A stretch of 15,749 nucleotides of DNA from Verrucomicrobiales bacterium (GCA_007123195.1 SKLO01000179.1:1-15749), one strand, 5' to 3'; positions 5,638-13,183 are shown, numbered from the stretch's first letter. Made by a program: numbers and translations. The notes: a model not told the origin generated them from the letters alone.

Positions 5638-6993
5638 ATGAAGCTGTCATCCCTGTTCCGACTGTTCATGGCCGCCGGCCTTGCCGCTGCGGTCACCGCC
5701 CCCGCCCCGAGTGCCCAGGCTGAAAACTGGCCGAACTGGCGCGGCCCCAATTTTGACGGGTCGAGTTCCACCACCGGCCTGCCCAGCACCTTCTCCAAGA
5801 CCGAGAATGTGCGCTGGATGATCGACCTGCCCGGCGACGCCGCGTCCACCCCGGCCATTTGGGATGAGCGCGTGTTCGTCACCACCACCAACCTCGAAAC
5901 GCGGGCGCTCGAAGCCATTGCGCTCAACCGGGCGACCGGCGAGGAGCTGTGGCGGCTTGAGTGCGGCATGGGTTACCAACAGGACGACCGGTCGAACTTC
6001 GCCTCGCCCTCGCCGGTTACCGACGGCGAGCTGGTGATCTTCTTCTTCGGCACCGGCGATCTGGTGGCCGCCGATTTGGACGGCAACGAAATCTGGCGCC
6101 GCAATATCCAGCAGGACTACGGCCAGTTCGCCTTCCTCTGGACCTTCTCCGCCAGCCCGCTGCTGTTCGAGGACAAACTCTACCTGCCGGTGCTGCAGCG
6201 CGATGTCGCGGTCAACGGTCGCGGCGAGCCGGAAGGCAACGAGTCCTACCTCCTGGCTCTCGATCCGAAGACCGGCGAGGAAATCTGGCGTGTGGAGCGT
6301 GACTCCGACGCGGTGCTTGAATCCAAGGAAAGTTTCGCCACCGCCACCCCTTACACCTGGGAGGGGCGCACCGACATCATCGTGGCCGGCGGCGACATCC
6401 TCACCGGTCACGATCCCGAGACCGGCGAGGAGATCTGGCGCACGCCGTCGTGGAATCCGGACAAGATCCACCACTGGCGGCTGGTACCCTGCGCCACCGC
6501 CGGCGAGGGCGTGATCATCATCCCGGCGCCCAAGCGCGAGCCCGTCTATGCCTTCAAGGCCGGTGGCGAGGGCCTGCTCGACGACGACGACCGGGCCTGG
6601 ACATCGAACAGCTCCAAGGTTTCCAGCGATGTCTCGACCCCGCTCTTCTATGAGGGCAAGTTCTACGTGCTGGACAGCGATCGCAAGACCCTGGCCTGCG
6701 TTCACCCGATCACCGGTGAGGTGATCTGGCACGGCGAGATCCCGGCGCGGGCCAAGATCGAGTCCTCGCCGACCGCCGCCGACGGCAAGATCTACTTCAT
6801 CAGCCACCACGCCGAGGTGTATGTGGTCAAGGCCGGCGGCGACGAATTCGAAATTCTGCATGAGGTCGACCTCAGCGAGCGCGGTGACAACACCGTGCGC
6901 TCCAGCATCGCACTGGCCCACGACGCCATCTACGTGCGCACTCACAACCGCCTCTACTGCTTCGCCAACACCGCGCTGGCCGGCACCGAGTAA
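5638..6993 (+). CDS. secreted PQQ-like beta-propeller repeat protein
   Basis: A 451-residue protein starting at ATG 5638. The signal peptide is clear (MKLSSLFRLFMAAGLAAAVT, then cleavage near AQA-EN at 28-29). The mature part opens with WPNWRGPNFDG, the hallmark of planctomycete and verrucomicrobial PQQ-like proteins. Several blades show the repeat core: NRATGEELWRLE, LDGNEIWRRN, DPKTGEEIWRVE, DPETGEEIWRTP and HPITGEVIWHGE. The fold is the eight-bladed propeller of PQQ dehydrogenases and BamB. The dehydrogenase-specific PQQ and metal ligands are not evident and cannot be judged by eye. It is likely periplasmic, binding proteins or ligands rather than oxidising alcohols. A strong terminator follows at 7035-7070, so it forms a single-gene unit with the promoter at 5568. 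Fold is sure, function is not. Confidence 0.9.
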   Translation: MKLSSLFRLFMAAGLAAAVTAPAPSAQAENWPNWRGPNFDGSSSTTGLPSTFSKTENVRWMIDLPGDAASTPAIWDERVFVTTTNLETRALEAIALNRATGEELWRLECGMGYQQDDRSNFASPSPVTDGELVIFFFGTGDLVAADLDGNEIWRRNIQQDYGQFAFLWTFSASPLLFEDKLYLPVLQRDVAVNGRGEPEGNESYLLALDPKTGEEIWRVERDSDAVLESKESFATATPYTWEGRTDIIVAGGDILTGHDPETGEEIWRTPSWNPDKIHHWRLVPCATAGEGVIIIPAPKREPVYAFKAGGEGLLDDDDRAWTSNSSKVSSDVSTPLFYEGKFYVLDSDRKTLACVHPITGEVIWHGEIPARAKIESSPTAADGKIYFISHHAEVYVVKAGGDEFEILHEVDLSERGDNTVRSSIALAHDAIYVRTHNRLYCFANTALAGTE

Positions 6994-7034
6994 ACGCCAT
7001 CCGGCAACCCGGCCTCGCGGCCTGTTTCCCGGCG

Positions 7035-7070
7035 CCGCCGCCCCCGGTTTTCGGGGGCGGCGGTTTTTTT
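7035..7070 (+). terminator. intrinsic terminator after the beta-propeller gene
   Basis: A perfect 12-bp stem, CCGCCGCCCCCG (7035-7046) with CGGGGGCGGCGG (7052-7063), has a five-base loop (GTTTT) and is followed directly by seven T residues (7064-7070). It lies 42 bases past the stop codon and separates this gene from the DUF1080 gene. Confidence 0.93.
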
Positions 7071-7134
7071 GTCGCCGCTGCAGCGGGCCGGTTTCGGTGG
7101 ACAAGTCCGGAGTTGTCTGCTAACCGTCCCGCCT

Positions 7135-7794
7135 ATGCAGATCAAGCCCCTCAGACTCATGATCGCTGCCGCCGCGTCGGCCGCCCTGCTGTTGTCCCAC
7201 GCCGCCACTCCCGGTGCCCATGCCGCGCCCGAGGGTGAAGGCTGGATCAAGATGTTCAACGGCGAAAACCTCGACGGCTGGAAGGCCAGCGACGAAAACC
7301 CTGGTTCGTTCCAGGTGGAGGACGGAATCCTCGTCGTCGACGGCCCCCGCGGTCACCTGTTCTACACCGGTGAGGACGGCGAAGCCGAGTTCACCGACTT
7401 CGAGTTCACCTGCAAGGTCCTGACCAAGCCCAAGGCCAATTCCGGCGTGTTCTTCCACACCAAGTGGCAGGCCGACGGCTGGCCTTCCCACGGCTACGAG
7501 GCCCAGGTCAATGCCACCCACAGCGACCGCATCAAGACCGGCTCGGTCTACGCCGTCAAGAACGTCATGGACGAGGCGCCGCACGAGGACAACGAATGGT
7601 TTGAATACGGCGTCAAGGTCGTCGGCAAGACCATCACCATCACGGTCAACGGCGAAGTGGTGAATGAATACACCGAGCCCGACGAGGTCGATCACGCCAC
7701 CCGCAAGCTGAGCAGCGGCACCATCGCCCTGCAGGCGCACGACCCCGAGAGCGTGATCCACTTCAAGGACATTTACATCCGCCCGCTCGACTAA
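7135..7794 (+). CDS. secreted DUF1080 (3-keto-disaccharide hydrolase domain) protein
   Basis: A 219-residue protein starting at ATG 7135. The signal peptide spans about residues 1-30 (hydrophobic AAAASAALLLSHA, cleavage near AHA-AP). The mature chain is one DUF1080 domain: WIKMFNGENLDGWKASDENP opens it, then FEVEDG-like FQVEDGILVVDG, LFYTGE, FTDFEFTCKV, ANSGVFFHTK, GYEAQVNATH, and the closing IALQAHDPESVIHFKDIYIR. DUF1080 has a concanavalin-like beta-sandwich; some members hydrolyse 3-keto-glycosides, and the domain is greatly expanded in Verrucomicrobiota and Planctomycetota. The size is normal for a single-domain member. It probably acts in the periplasm on sugar derivatives, but the substrate is unknown. 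Two hairpins lie downstream (7797-7945). Confidence 0.93.
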   Translation: MQIKPLRLMIAAAASAALLLSHAATPGAHAAPEGEGWIKMFNGENLDGWKASDENPGSFQVEDGILVVDGPRGHLFYTGEDGEAEFTDFEFTCKVLTKPKANSGVFFHTKWQADGWPSHGYEAQVNATHSDRIKTGSVYAVKNVMDEAPHEDNEWFEYGVKVVGKTITITVNGEVVNEYTEPDEVDHATRKLSSGTIALQAHDPESVIHFKDIYIRPLD

Positions 7795-7796
7795 GG

Positions 7797-7850
7797 CGGT
7801 CCGGCGCCGGCGCGGCCTGCCGGTTGACCAATAGTCAGCCAGCCGGACCG
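7797..7850. repeat. compound inverted repeat just after the DUF1080 stop, possible terminator
   Basis: CGGTCCGGC (7797-7805) pairs with GCCGGACCG (7842-7850). Inside it, GGTTGAC and GTCAGCC form a second stem around CAATA with one G-T wobble. It begins two bases after the stop codon. No clean T-run follows, so it may stabilise the mRNA end rather than terminate strongly. Confidence 0.45.
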
Positions 7851-7875
7851 GCGCGCCCCTCTTTCAAACCCTGAC

Positions 7876-7945
7876 CGATGGCCGGCGAACCGGCGATCCA
7901 GCCGGCGGCCCGCTCCGGCGCGATCGCCGGATCCGCCGGCCATCG
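7876..7945. repeat. long near-perfect hairpin, about 26 paired bases
   Basis: Three paired blocks nest inside each other: CGATGGCCGGCG (7876-7887) with CGCCGGCCATCG (7934-7945); CCGGCGATC (7890-7898) with GATCGCCGG (7922-7930); and GCCGG (7901-7905) with CCGGC (7915-7919). Small internal bulges separate the blocks, and the terminal loop is nine bases. It lies between two genes of the same direction. TTTT follows six bases beyond the stem, too weak for a classical terminator. It could be an intergenic palindromic repeat. Confidence 0.7.
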
Positions 7946-8004
7946 CTGGTTTTGTCAGGCCGCTGCGGGCTGACGAATTCACCGCCTGGTTCACTCCGGT
8001 CCCC

Positions 8005-8790
8005 ATGACACGCCGTGCCTTTCTCATCCTGCAAGGCCTGCTGCTGCTGCTGCCGATCGGCCTGCTGGTCTGGATGTGGCCGTCGCTTCCGGGCGGCATC
8101 GCCGTCGGCTGGGACATCGACGGCGAACCGGATCGATTCATCGACCGCAATCTGGCCCTCGGCACCGCCTACGGACTGACGCTGTTGTTGTCCTGGATGC
8201 TGGCGTTGCTCGACCGCCACGACGCTGCCGCCCCTGATGCCGACCCGGTGGTCGAACGCCGGCACCGCTCCGCCGTGCGCGGCCTGCGGTTGCTGGTCAC
8301 CGGCGTCGGTGTGCTGACCACCGTGGTGGTGCTCGGGCACGCCGCCCAGTGGAAAGCCGACGCCCTGCTCCATCTTGGCACCCTGGCCGTGGTCGGAGTC
8401 ATCGCCATGGCCGCGCCCTGCATGGCCGCGCTCAGGCCCAATCCGTGGTTCGGTGTGCGCACCAGGCGCACCCTGGCCTCGGCCGAATTGTGGTGGGAAA
8501 CCCACCAGTTCGCCCGCGTCACCTGGCTGCTCGGCTGCGTCTTGCTGCTCGGGTTCCGGGTGTTGCTCAACCACCAGCAGTTCATCCAGCTGCTCATCGT
8601 CGTCGGCCTGCTGCTCATCGCCCTGCCGTTGGTGTATGCCGGTGTCCGGCGCATGCCCGAGGCGGACCACGAGGCCGGAGCGGACCGCCAGGCTGGCTCT
8701 GAAGACGGGCACGACGCTGCGGCTCACGATCCGGCCGCGCCCGCGGAACCGTCCGACCGCGATCCGCAAACCGGGCCGGACCAGCGCTGA
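8005..8790 (+). CDS. DUF1648/SdpI-family integral membrane protein
   Basis: A 261-residue protein starting at ATG 8005. It has about six hydrophobic segments (roughly 6-25, 49-69, 93-112, 121-141, 173-188, 194-212) and a hydrophilic, Asp/Ala/Pro-rich cytosolic-type tail. Residues 27-45 (SLPGGIAVGWDIDGEPDRF) match DUF1648, whose pattern is P..I..H....G.PD. Residues 146-168 carry the SdpI motif: NPWFGVRTRRTLASAELWWE followed by THQ, where N, G-R, W and H are the usual conserved positions. In Bacillus, SdpI gives immunity to the SdpC toxin and senses it; most distant homologues have no known role. No toxin gene or SdpR-like regulator is next to it. No clear ribosome binding site is seen. Family is well supported, function open. 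Confidence 0.85.
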   Translation: MTRRAFLILQGLLLLLPIGLLVWMWPSLPGGIAVGWDIDGEPDRFIDRNLALGTAYGLTLLLSWMLALLDRHDAAAPDADPVVERRHRSAVRGLRLLVTGVGVLTTVVVLGHAAQWKADALLHLGTLAVVGVIAMAAPCMAALRPNPWFGVRTRRTLASAELWWETHQFARVTWLLGCVLLLGFRVLLNHQQFIQLLIVVGLLLIALPLVYAGVRRMPEADHEAGADRQAGSEDGHDAAAHDPAAPAEPSDRDPQTGPDQR

Positions 8791-8822
8791 TCCAGCCAGC
8801 GACCCACTGTCAGAAAATCAAA

Positions 8823-8839
8823 GGACCTTGTTAAGGACC
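8823..8839. terminator. weak hairpin in the convergent gap between SdpI-like and NfeD genes
   Basis: GGACCTT (8823-8829) pairs with AAGGACC (8833-8839) around GTT, with one A-A mismatch. It is placed where a terminator is expected, 33 bases past the SdpI-like stop, and CTCTTT follows. The stem is short, so this is tentative. Confidence 0.3.
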
Positions 8840-8903
8840 GCTCTTTCGGAGACAGCACACCAGGGCTTCGTGGCCGGAGTCAGCCGGCCCCTGACGCGTC
8901 GAC

Positions 8904-9410
8904 TCACCCGGTGCCCGCGGGCACCGCGTCCGTGGGTTGGATGGTCCTCACCACCGGTTCGCCGAACTCAAGGCGCACCACCACCACCTGGGTGCCGGCC
9001 GGAATGATGCCGCGTTCCGAGCGGCCGGGCATTTGGCGGCCACCCACCTCGACCCGACCTTGTGGCTTCAGGTCGGTCAGCGTGGTGCCGTGGCTGCCGA
9101 TCATCGACTGACGCTCCGGCGGCGGTCGTTGGATGGTGGTCGTGAGCGACATGCGTCGGGCCATGAACCCGGCGCGCATGAGCCGCATGAATCCGAACAC
9201 CGCCGCCATGGTGGCGATGACAATCCCGGCCACGAGGGTTGGCGCCACCCACCCGCCGGCGTCGGCGACCTCCGAGCTGGTGAAACTGAGCACGATCGCC
9301 ACCGTCAGGCAAATCAGCCCCAGCACGCCGACCACGCCCCCGGGAACGATGATTTCGGCGACCAACAGGAGAATTCCAAGGAAGGCGAGGACCAGGATGA
9401 GCGAAATCAT
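8904..9410 (-). CDS. NfeD-family membrane protein, short form
   Basis: A 168-residue protein starting at ATG 9410-9408. Three hydrophobic segments (about 2-22, 26-44, 55-76) are followed by a soluble C-terminal OB-fold domain: IGSHGTTLTDLKPQGRVEVG (104-123), GRQMPGRSERGIIPAGTQVV (124-143), VVRLEFGEPVVR. The pattern G..G.....L.P.G.V...G.......G..I..G..V.V is the NfeD signature. NfeD proteins work with flotillin/stomatin-like membrane proteins; long forms add a ClpP-like protease, which is absent here. A flotillin-like partner gene is usually adjacent, but none is in the window. The gene is divergent from the one at 9504 and convergent with the SdpI-like gene. The short linker LRPPP-type region (about 92-100) precedes the OB fold. 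Confidence 0.9.
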   Translation of the reverse strand: MISLILVLAFLGILLLVAEIIVPGGVVGVLGLICLTVAIVLSFTSSEVADAGGWVAPTLVAGIVIATMAAVFGFMRLMRAGFMARRMSLTTTIQRPPPERQSMIGSHGTTLTDLKPQGRVEVGGRQMPGRSERGIIPAGTQVVVVRLEFGEPVVRTIQPTDAVPAGTG

Positions 9411-9503
9411 GGGGCTTCAGGCAGAGAGTTCTTTACACGGCAGACCTTCCGCGATCAAGTTGAGAGTGCGCTCGGTGAATCGTCCGGGTTCGCATGAACT
9501 GCC

Positions 9504-10337
9504 ATGATACGCTGGATCAGCCCCATGATCATCGGATTTTGGGTCGTCATGACCCTTTTGCTGGTGCGCATGGTGTGGTTCCCTGAGCGATCCCAGCTCG
9601 CCGGGGTGCCGCCGACCATGGTCTGGCAGCTGTTTGTCCGTCAGGATTCGGTGGCCACCGAGATGCACCTCTACAACCCGCAACACGAGCGCATCGGGCT
9701 GGTGCACATCGCCACCCGCGAACAGCCGCCCGACAGCGAGGGGCGGCCACGGTTCGACCTGATGGTCAATGGCCGGCTTGAGGATCACCGGCAGGCGGGC
9801 GCCGCCCCGCCCACCATGACTTGGAACGCCAGCTCGGAGGTGGTCGATGGCGAGGAACTCAGCCGCCTGCGGTTCAACCTGCGCATGCCCGCGTCCGACT
9901 TCGAAGTCAGTCTCCAGCGCTCCGAGGACGAGCCTTTGAACTACACCGTGCAGCAGGCCGGGCGGACCTTGCTGGACTCGTCCGGCGGCGGCACCCACGC
10001 CGCCATGCTGGGCCCCGCCGGGCGTCTGCTGCCGGGTCTAGGTTTTGGTCTGGACGCCCTCAAGGACGGCCCCGGTTCAGGCCAGTCGGGCCAGTGGGAG
10101 GCCGCGTTGCAAGTGGATGCCCGCCAGGCGATGATCGACTACGGCGGACGCCTGCGGCCGGGCTACCGGCTGGAGACCAGGCTGCTCAAGCGCCACGGGG
10201 CGGTGCTGGAGTTTACCGAGGCGGGCGAGCTGTTGCGGGTGCAAACCGACGATGGCCATGTGCTGATCAACCCGGTATACTTCGGTGACAACGTGGTCGC
10301 CCCGGCGCCCATGGCCGACGACAGCGATCATGATTGA
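9504..10337 (+). CDS. membrane-anchored protein of unknown function, coupled to an ABC ATPase
   Basis: Not recognised. A 277-residue protein starting at ATG 9504. It has a single N-terminal hydrophobic helix (about residues 4-22, ISPMIIGFWVVMTLLLVRM) and then a long soluble part rich in beta-type sequence, for example VWQLFVRQDSVATEMHLYNP and RLRPGYRLETRLLKRHGAVL. The tail is acidic (DDSDHD). The anchor is probably uncleaved, leaving the rest outside the cytoplasmic membrane. The last eight bases overlap the start of the ABC ATPase gene, so the two are almost surely co-translated and likely work together. It is not a polytopic ABC permease. It might supply a periplasmic adaptor or substrate-handling part, in the general manner of LptC-like or MacA-like proteins, but no homology to these can be claimed. 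Confidence 0.75.
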   Translation: MIRWISPMIIGFWVVMTLLLVRMVWFPERSQLAGVPPTMVWQLFVRQDSVATEMHLYNPQHERIGLVHIATREQPPDSEGRPRFDLMVNGRLEDHRQAGAAPPTMTWNASSEVVDGEELSRLRFNLRMPASDFEVSLQRSEDEPLNYTVQQAGRTLLDSSGGGTHAAMLGPAGRLLPGLGFGLDALKDGPGSGQSGQWEAALQVDARQAMIDYGGRLRPGYRLETRLLKRHGAVLEFTEAGELLRVQTDDGHVLINPVYFGDNVVAPAPMADDSDHD

Positions 10338-11157
10338 GATAGAGGATTTAAGGATGCACTTCGGCGCCGTCAAGGCGGTCGACGGATTGACCCTGACCGT
10401 GCCGCAGGGGGAACTGTTCGCCTTCCTCGGGCCCAACGGCGCCGGCAAAACCACCACCATCCGCATGATGACCGGGTTGCTGCAGCCGATGCAGGGCACC
10501 GTTCGCCTATGCGGTCACGACATGGCCCGCGAACCGCTCAAGGCCAAGGCGGTGCTGGGTTACGTGCCGGACGTGGCGGTGTTCTACGACAAGCTCACGC
10601 CGCTCGAGTTCATGCGCTTCATCGCCGATATCTTCGCCATGGACCGCGCCCGCGCCCGCGACGGCACCGGCCGCCTGTTCGATCAGTTCGCGCTGTGGGA
10701 ACACGCCAACGACCAGATCGAAAGCCTGTCGCACGGCACCCGTCAGCGCCTGGCCATCGCCTCCGCTCTGGTGCACGACCCGGAGGTCATCGTGATCGAT
10801 GAACCCATGGTCGGTCTCGATCCGATCCATGCCCGCATCGTCAAGGACGAGCTGAAGGCGCGCAGCGAGGCCGGCGCGACCGTGTTCATGTCGACTCACC
10901 TGCTCAACATCGCCGAGGAACTGGCTGACCGCATCGGCATCATTCTTCGCGGCCGCATGGTGGCCATGGGCACGGTCGATGAAGTCCGCGCCCAGGCCAG
11001 GGACGTGCAGGGGCCGCTCGAGCGTGTGTTCCTGTCGATGGTCAAGGCTGATGACGAACAAGCCCGGTTGGCGCGTGCCGCGGCGCTGCCGGAGTCCCGC
11101 CCACGGGGGCACGATGATGACGATGACACCGGAAATCCCTTCGCCAAGGCCTCCTGA
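10330..11157 (+). CDS. ABC transporter ATP-binding protein (ABC-2/DrrA/CcmA type)
   Basis: A 275-residue protein starting at ATG 10330, inside the last codons of the upstream gene. Motifs: Walker A GPNGAGKT (34-41), a Q-loop region reading GYVPDVAVFYDKLT (77-90) in which Asp stands at the usual Gln/Glu position, signature LSHGTRQRLAIA (133-144), Walker B VIVIDEP (153-159), D-loop VGLDP (161-165) and switch His at STH (188-190). The SHG form of the signature and the VP(D/E) sequence are typical of the ABC-2 exporter ATPases of the DrrA/CcmA/NatA group. A C-terminal extension ends in a run of five Asp. An ABC-2 permease gene usually follows directly; here the next gene is gluconokinase, so the membrane partner must be encoded elsewhere or be the upstream protein. 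Confidence 0.93.
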   Translation: MIEIEDLRMHFGAVKAVDGLTLTVPQGELFAFLGPNGAGKTTTIRMMTGLLQPMQGTVRLCGHDMAREPLKAKAVLGYVPDVAVFYDKLTPLEFMRFIADIFAMDRARARDGTGRLFDQFALWEHANDQIESLSHGTRQRLAIASALVHDPEVIVIDEPMVGLDPIHARIVKDELKARSEAGATVFMSTHLLNIAEELADRIGIILRGRMVAMGTVDEVRAQARDVQGPLERVFLSMVKADDEQARLARAAALPESRPRGHDDDDDTGNPFAKAS

Positions 11158-11191
11158 ATGGACCCCGGCATCGACCGTTCCGTGAAAGGAC

Positions 11192-11205
11192 CGGTGCCGG
11201 CACCG
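11192..11205. promoter_or_regulatory. 14-bp perfect palindrome upstream of the gluconokinase gene
   Basis: CGGTGCCGGCACCG is its own reverse complement and ends 38 bases before ATG 11244, a sensible place for an operator. In DNA this GC-rich, one or two palindromes of this length are expected by chance in the window, so the assignment is weak. Confidence 0.2.
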
Positions 11206-11243
11206 CGAATCTTCACCGCACCCCCGCCCTCGCAGTCGCCCGT

Positions 11244-11855
11244 ATGAATCTGGTTGGAGTCACCCCCCCAGCCCCGGCACCCCGGCCGGATTCCAGCCCT
11301 GAACCTGATCGCGCCAGCCCGTCGCCCGGCCCCGGCAGCCTGCGGCTGGTGGTGATGGGGGTGGCCGGCGCCGGCAAGACCCTCATCGGCCGTGGCCTGG
11401 CCCGGCGCTTGGGGGGCGAGTTCGTGGACGCCGACGACCTGCACCCGGCGGCCAATGTGACCAAGATGCGCGCCGGCCAGCCGCTGACCGACGATGACCG
11501 CTGGCCCTGGCTCGATCTATGTGGTCGCCGGTTGGCGGATGCTGCCACCGGTCGGCGCACGCTGGTGTTGGCCTGCTCCGCGCTGCGACGGGCCTATCGG
11601 GACCGCCTGCGCCACGCCATGCCGACCGCCGACCGGCGGCTATGTGTTGTTTACCTGAACCTCGATCCGGCAACCGCAGCCGACCGGGTGGGTGGGCGCA
11701 GCGGGCATTACATGCCGGCCAGTCTGATAGACAGTCAGTTCGCCACCCTGGAGCCCCCCGATCCGGCCGCCGAGCCGGACGTCATCGTGGTCGATGCCCG
11801 GCTCGATCCCGCCACCATCATGGGCCGGGTGCGCCAGGCGTTGGTGGGAGCCTGA
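11244..11855 (+). CDS. gntK: gluconokinase
   Basis: A 203-residue protein. It phosphorylates D-gluconate to 6-phosphogluconate with ATP, feeding the pentose phosphate or Entner-Doudoroff pathway in the cytoplasm. Evidence: P-loop GVAGAGKT (39-46), then FVDADDLHPAANVTKMRAGQ (60-79) with PLTDDDRWPWL, LVLACSALRRAYRDRLR (107-123), and RSGHYMPASLIDSQFATLEP (152-171), all closely matching E. coli GntK (DxDxLHP..N..KM..G.PL.DDDR.PWL; CSALK..YRD.LR; R.GHF....L..QF..L). It is about 30 residues longer than the usual 170-175 because of a Pro/Ser-rich N-terminus; the true start may be further in, for example the ATG just before GVAG would be too late, so 11244 is kept with doubt. No gluconate transporter or repressor is adjacent. 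It is convergent with the E2 gene, 29 bases away. Confidence 0.92.
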   Translation: MNLVGVTPPAPAPRPDSSPEPDRASPSPGPGSLRLVVMGVAGAGKTLIGRGLARRLGGEFVDADDLHPAANVTKMRAGQPLTDDDRWPWLDLCGRRLADAATGRRTLVLACSALRRAYRDRLRHAMPTADRRLCVVYLNLDPATAADRVGGRSGHYMPASLIDSQFATLEPPDPAAEPDVIVVDARLDPATIMGRVRQALVGA

Positions 11856-11884
11856 CGCCCCTTGTGTCGCCGGGGCCGCGGGGG

Positions 11885-13183
11885 TCACAACTCCTCCGGC
11901 CGTTGCAGCAGGGCATTGACCCGTGCCAGCAACCGCCCGGCGGCACCGCCGTCGAGCACCCGGTGGTCGAACGACAGCGTGATCTCGGCCTCGGTGACCG
12001 GGATAAACGACTGCACCTCGTTGCTCCAGTAGGGTTTCTTGCGCCCGGCTCCCAGTCCGAGCACGAGGTTCTGTTCGGGAAGCGGGATCGGGGTCGCCCA
12101 AGTGATGCCGAAGGTGCCGAAGTTGGTTACCGTGGCGGCGCCCGGTCCGTGCCTGTCGGGAGGCAACCGGCGGCGGCGCGCCATTTCAACCAGTCTGTCA
12201 TACTGCGGCAACAGGTCGGTCAGCCGCACCTGGTCGACGCCCTTGAGCACCGGCACCAGCACGCCATCCTCCACCTCGACGGCGAACCCGATGTCGATTG
12301 CCTTGGGGTGGACCACGCGCGACCCGATCAGGCGCCCGGCCAGGGCCGGGTTCTCGGCCAGCGCGATGCCCAGCGCCCGCACCGCATACAACGCCGGACC
12401 CGATTTGGCCGATTGGGCGCGACGGTGTGCCAGCAGGGCGTCGAGGATGACGGGCGTGCCCACCGTGGCCAGCGGCCGGGTCCACGAGCGCCGCATCGAG
12501 TCGGCCACCGCGATCCGCATCGGCGATGCCTTGGTCATGCCGTGGGTGTCGAGCGATGCCAGAAACGCCTCGAAATCCTCCACCGTCACCCGACCGGCGG
12601 CGCCGGAGCCGGCCACTCCAGCCAGGTCGGCGGCGTTCATGCCCAACTCCATCATGCGGGCGCGCATGCGCGGGCTCATGTAGGTGGCCCCGGCAGCCCC
12701 GGCCGGCACCGGCAGCCCGCCGACAGTGGGTTCCACCCGCACCGGCGACCCCGGTTCGGAGGAGACGAACGATTCGTTGTCGCCCTGATAGTTGAAATGC
12801 ACGCCCTCGGGCACCTCATGGGCGGCTGCCGGCGGTGGCGGTGCGGCCGGGATCGCGGGCGCGCCGTTGGCGGTGGCCTCGGCGGCCGGCTCGGCCGGTT
12901 TGGCCGGGGTCAGTCCGGCCTTGTCCGCCGCTTCGGCCGACACCGAGATCTCGCACAACAGGGCGCCGACCGGGTAGCTGGTGCCCTCTTTGGCCTGGAT
13001 TTCCCCGACCACCGCCTGGCAGGGCGCGCTGACACTCATCACCGCCTTGCTGGTCTCGACCTCGAACAGGTCGTCGCCGGGATGCACCGTCTGGCCAGGC
13101 TGCACCAGCTGGCTGATGATGGTCGCTTCGGCGATGGATTCACCCAGCTGCGGCATGAGGATGGGAACGCGGACTTTGGTCAC
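11885..13183 (-). CDS. 2-oxo acid dehydrogenase complex E2, dihydrolipoamide acyltransferase
   Basis: A 432-residue protein starting at a GTG (13183-13181). The N-terminal lipoyl domain covers about 1-80 with the lipoylated lysine in ETSKAVM (K46). A mobile Ala/Pro-rich linker (about 82-122) follows, then an unusual polar stretch FNYQGDNESFVSS, then the peripheral-subunit-binding domain (168-206, YMSPRMRARMMELGMNAADL and GAAGRVTVEDF). The catalytic domain runs from about 218 to the end; NFGTFGITWATPIPLPEQN and SFDHRVLDGG (active-site H407, D411) are intact. It transfers the acyl group from E1 to CoA via the lipoyl arm. There is one lipoyl domain only. It lies last in an E1-alpha, E1-beta, E2 operon, 88 bases after E1-beta. 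Pyruvate, branched-chain and acetoin complexes cannot be told apart from sequence by eye. Confidence 0.93.
   Translation of the reverse strand: MTKVRVPILMPQLGESIAEATIISQLVQPGQTVHPGDDLFEVETSKAVMSVSAPCQAVVGEIQAKEGTSYPVGALLCEISVSAEAADKAGLTPAKPAEPAAEATANGAPAIPAAPPPPAAAHEVPEGVHFNYQGDNESFVSSEPGSPVRVEPTVGGLPVPAGAAGATYMSPRMRARMMELGMNAADLAGVAGSGAAGRVTVEDFEAFLASLDTHGMTKASPMRIAVADSMRRSWTRPLATVGTPVILDALLAHRRAQSAKSGPALYAVRALGIALAENPALAGRLIGSRVVHPKAIDIGFAVEVEDGVLVPVLKGVDQVRLTDLLPQYDRLVEMARRRRLPPDRHGPGAATVTNFGTFGITWATPIPLPEQNLVLGLGAGRKKPYWSNEVQSFIPVTEAEITLSFDHRVLDGGAAGRLLARVNALLQRPEEL

Noticed and set aside
5201..5650. Possible small gene on the minus strand in the gene-free stretch, one frame reading VGFVVAALLSLWGVVRGITN
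   Set aside because: The hydrophobic segment is short and isolated, has no start context or homology I know, and spans the repeat cluster.
5647..7104. 485-residue open frame on the minus strand antisense to the beta-propeller gene
   Set aside because: A by-product of GC-rich codon use in the real gene; translation is low-complexity Gly/Val/Arg-rich with no domain.
7864..8769. 301-residue minus-strand open frame opposite the SdpI-like gene
   Set aside because: Low-complexity Gln/His/Gly translation, antisense to a protein with clear family motifs.
9430..9458. TTGATC and TAAAGA spaced by 17 bases as an NfeD promoter (minus strand)
   Set aside because: The -10 match is only three of six positions; not distinguishable from chance.
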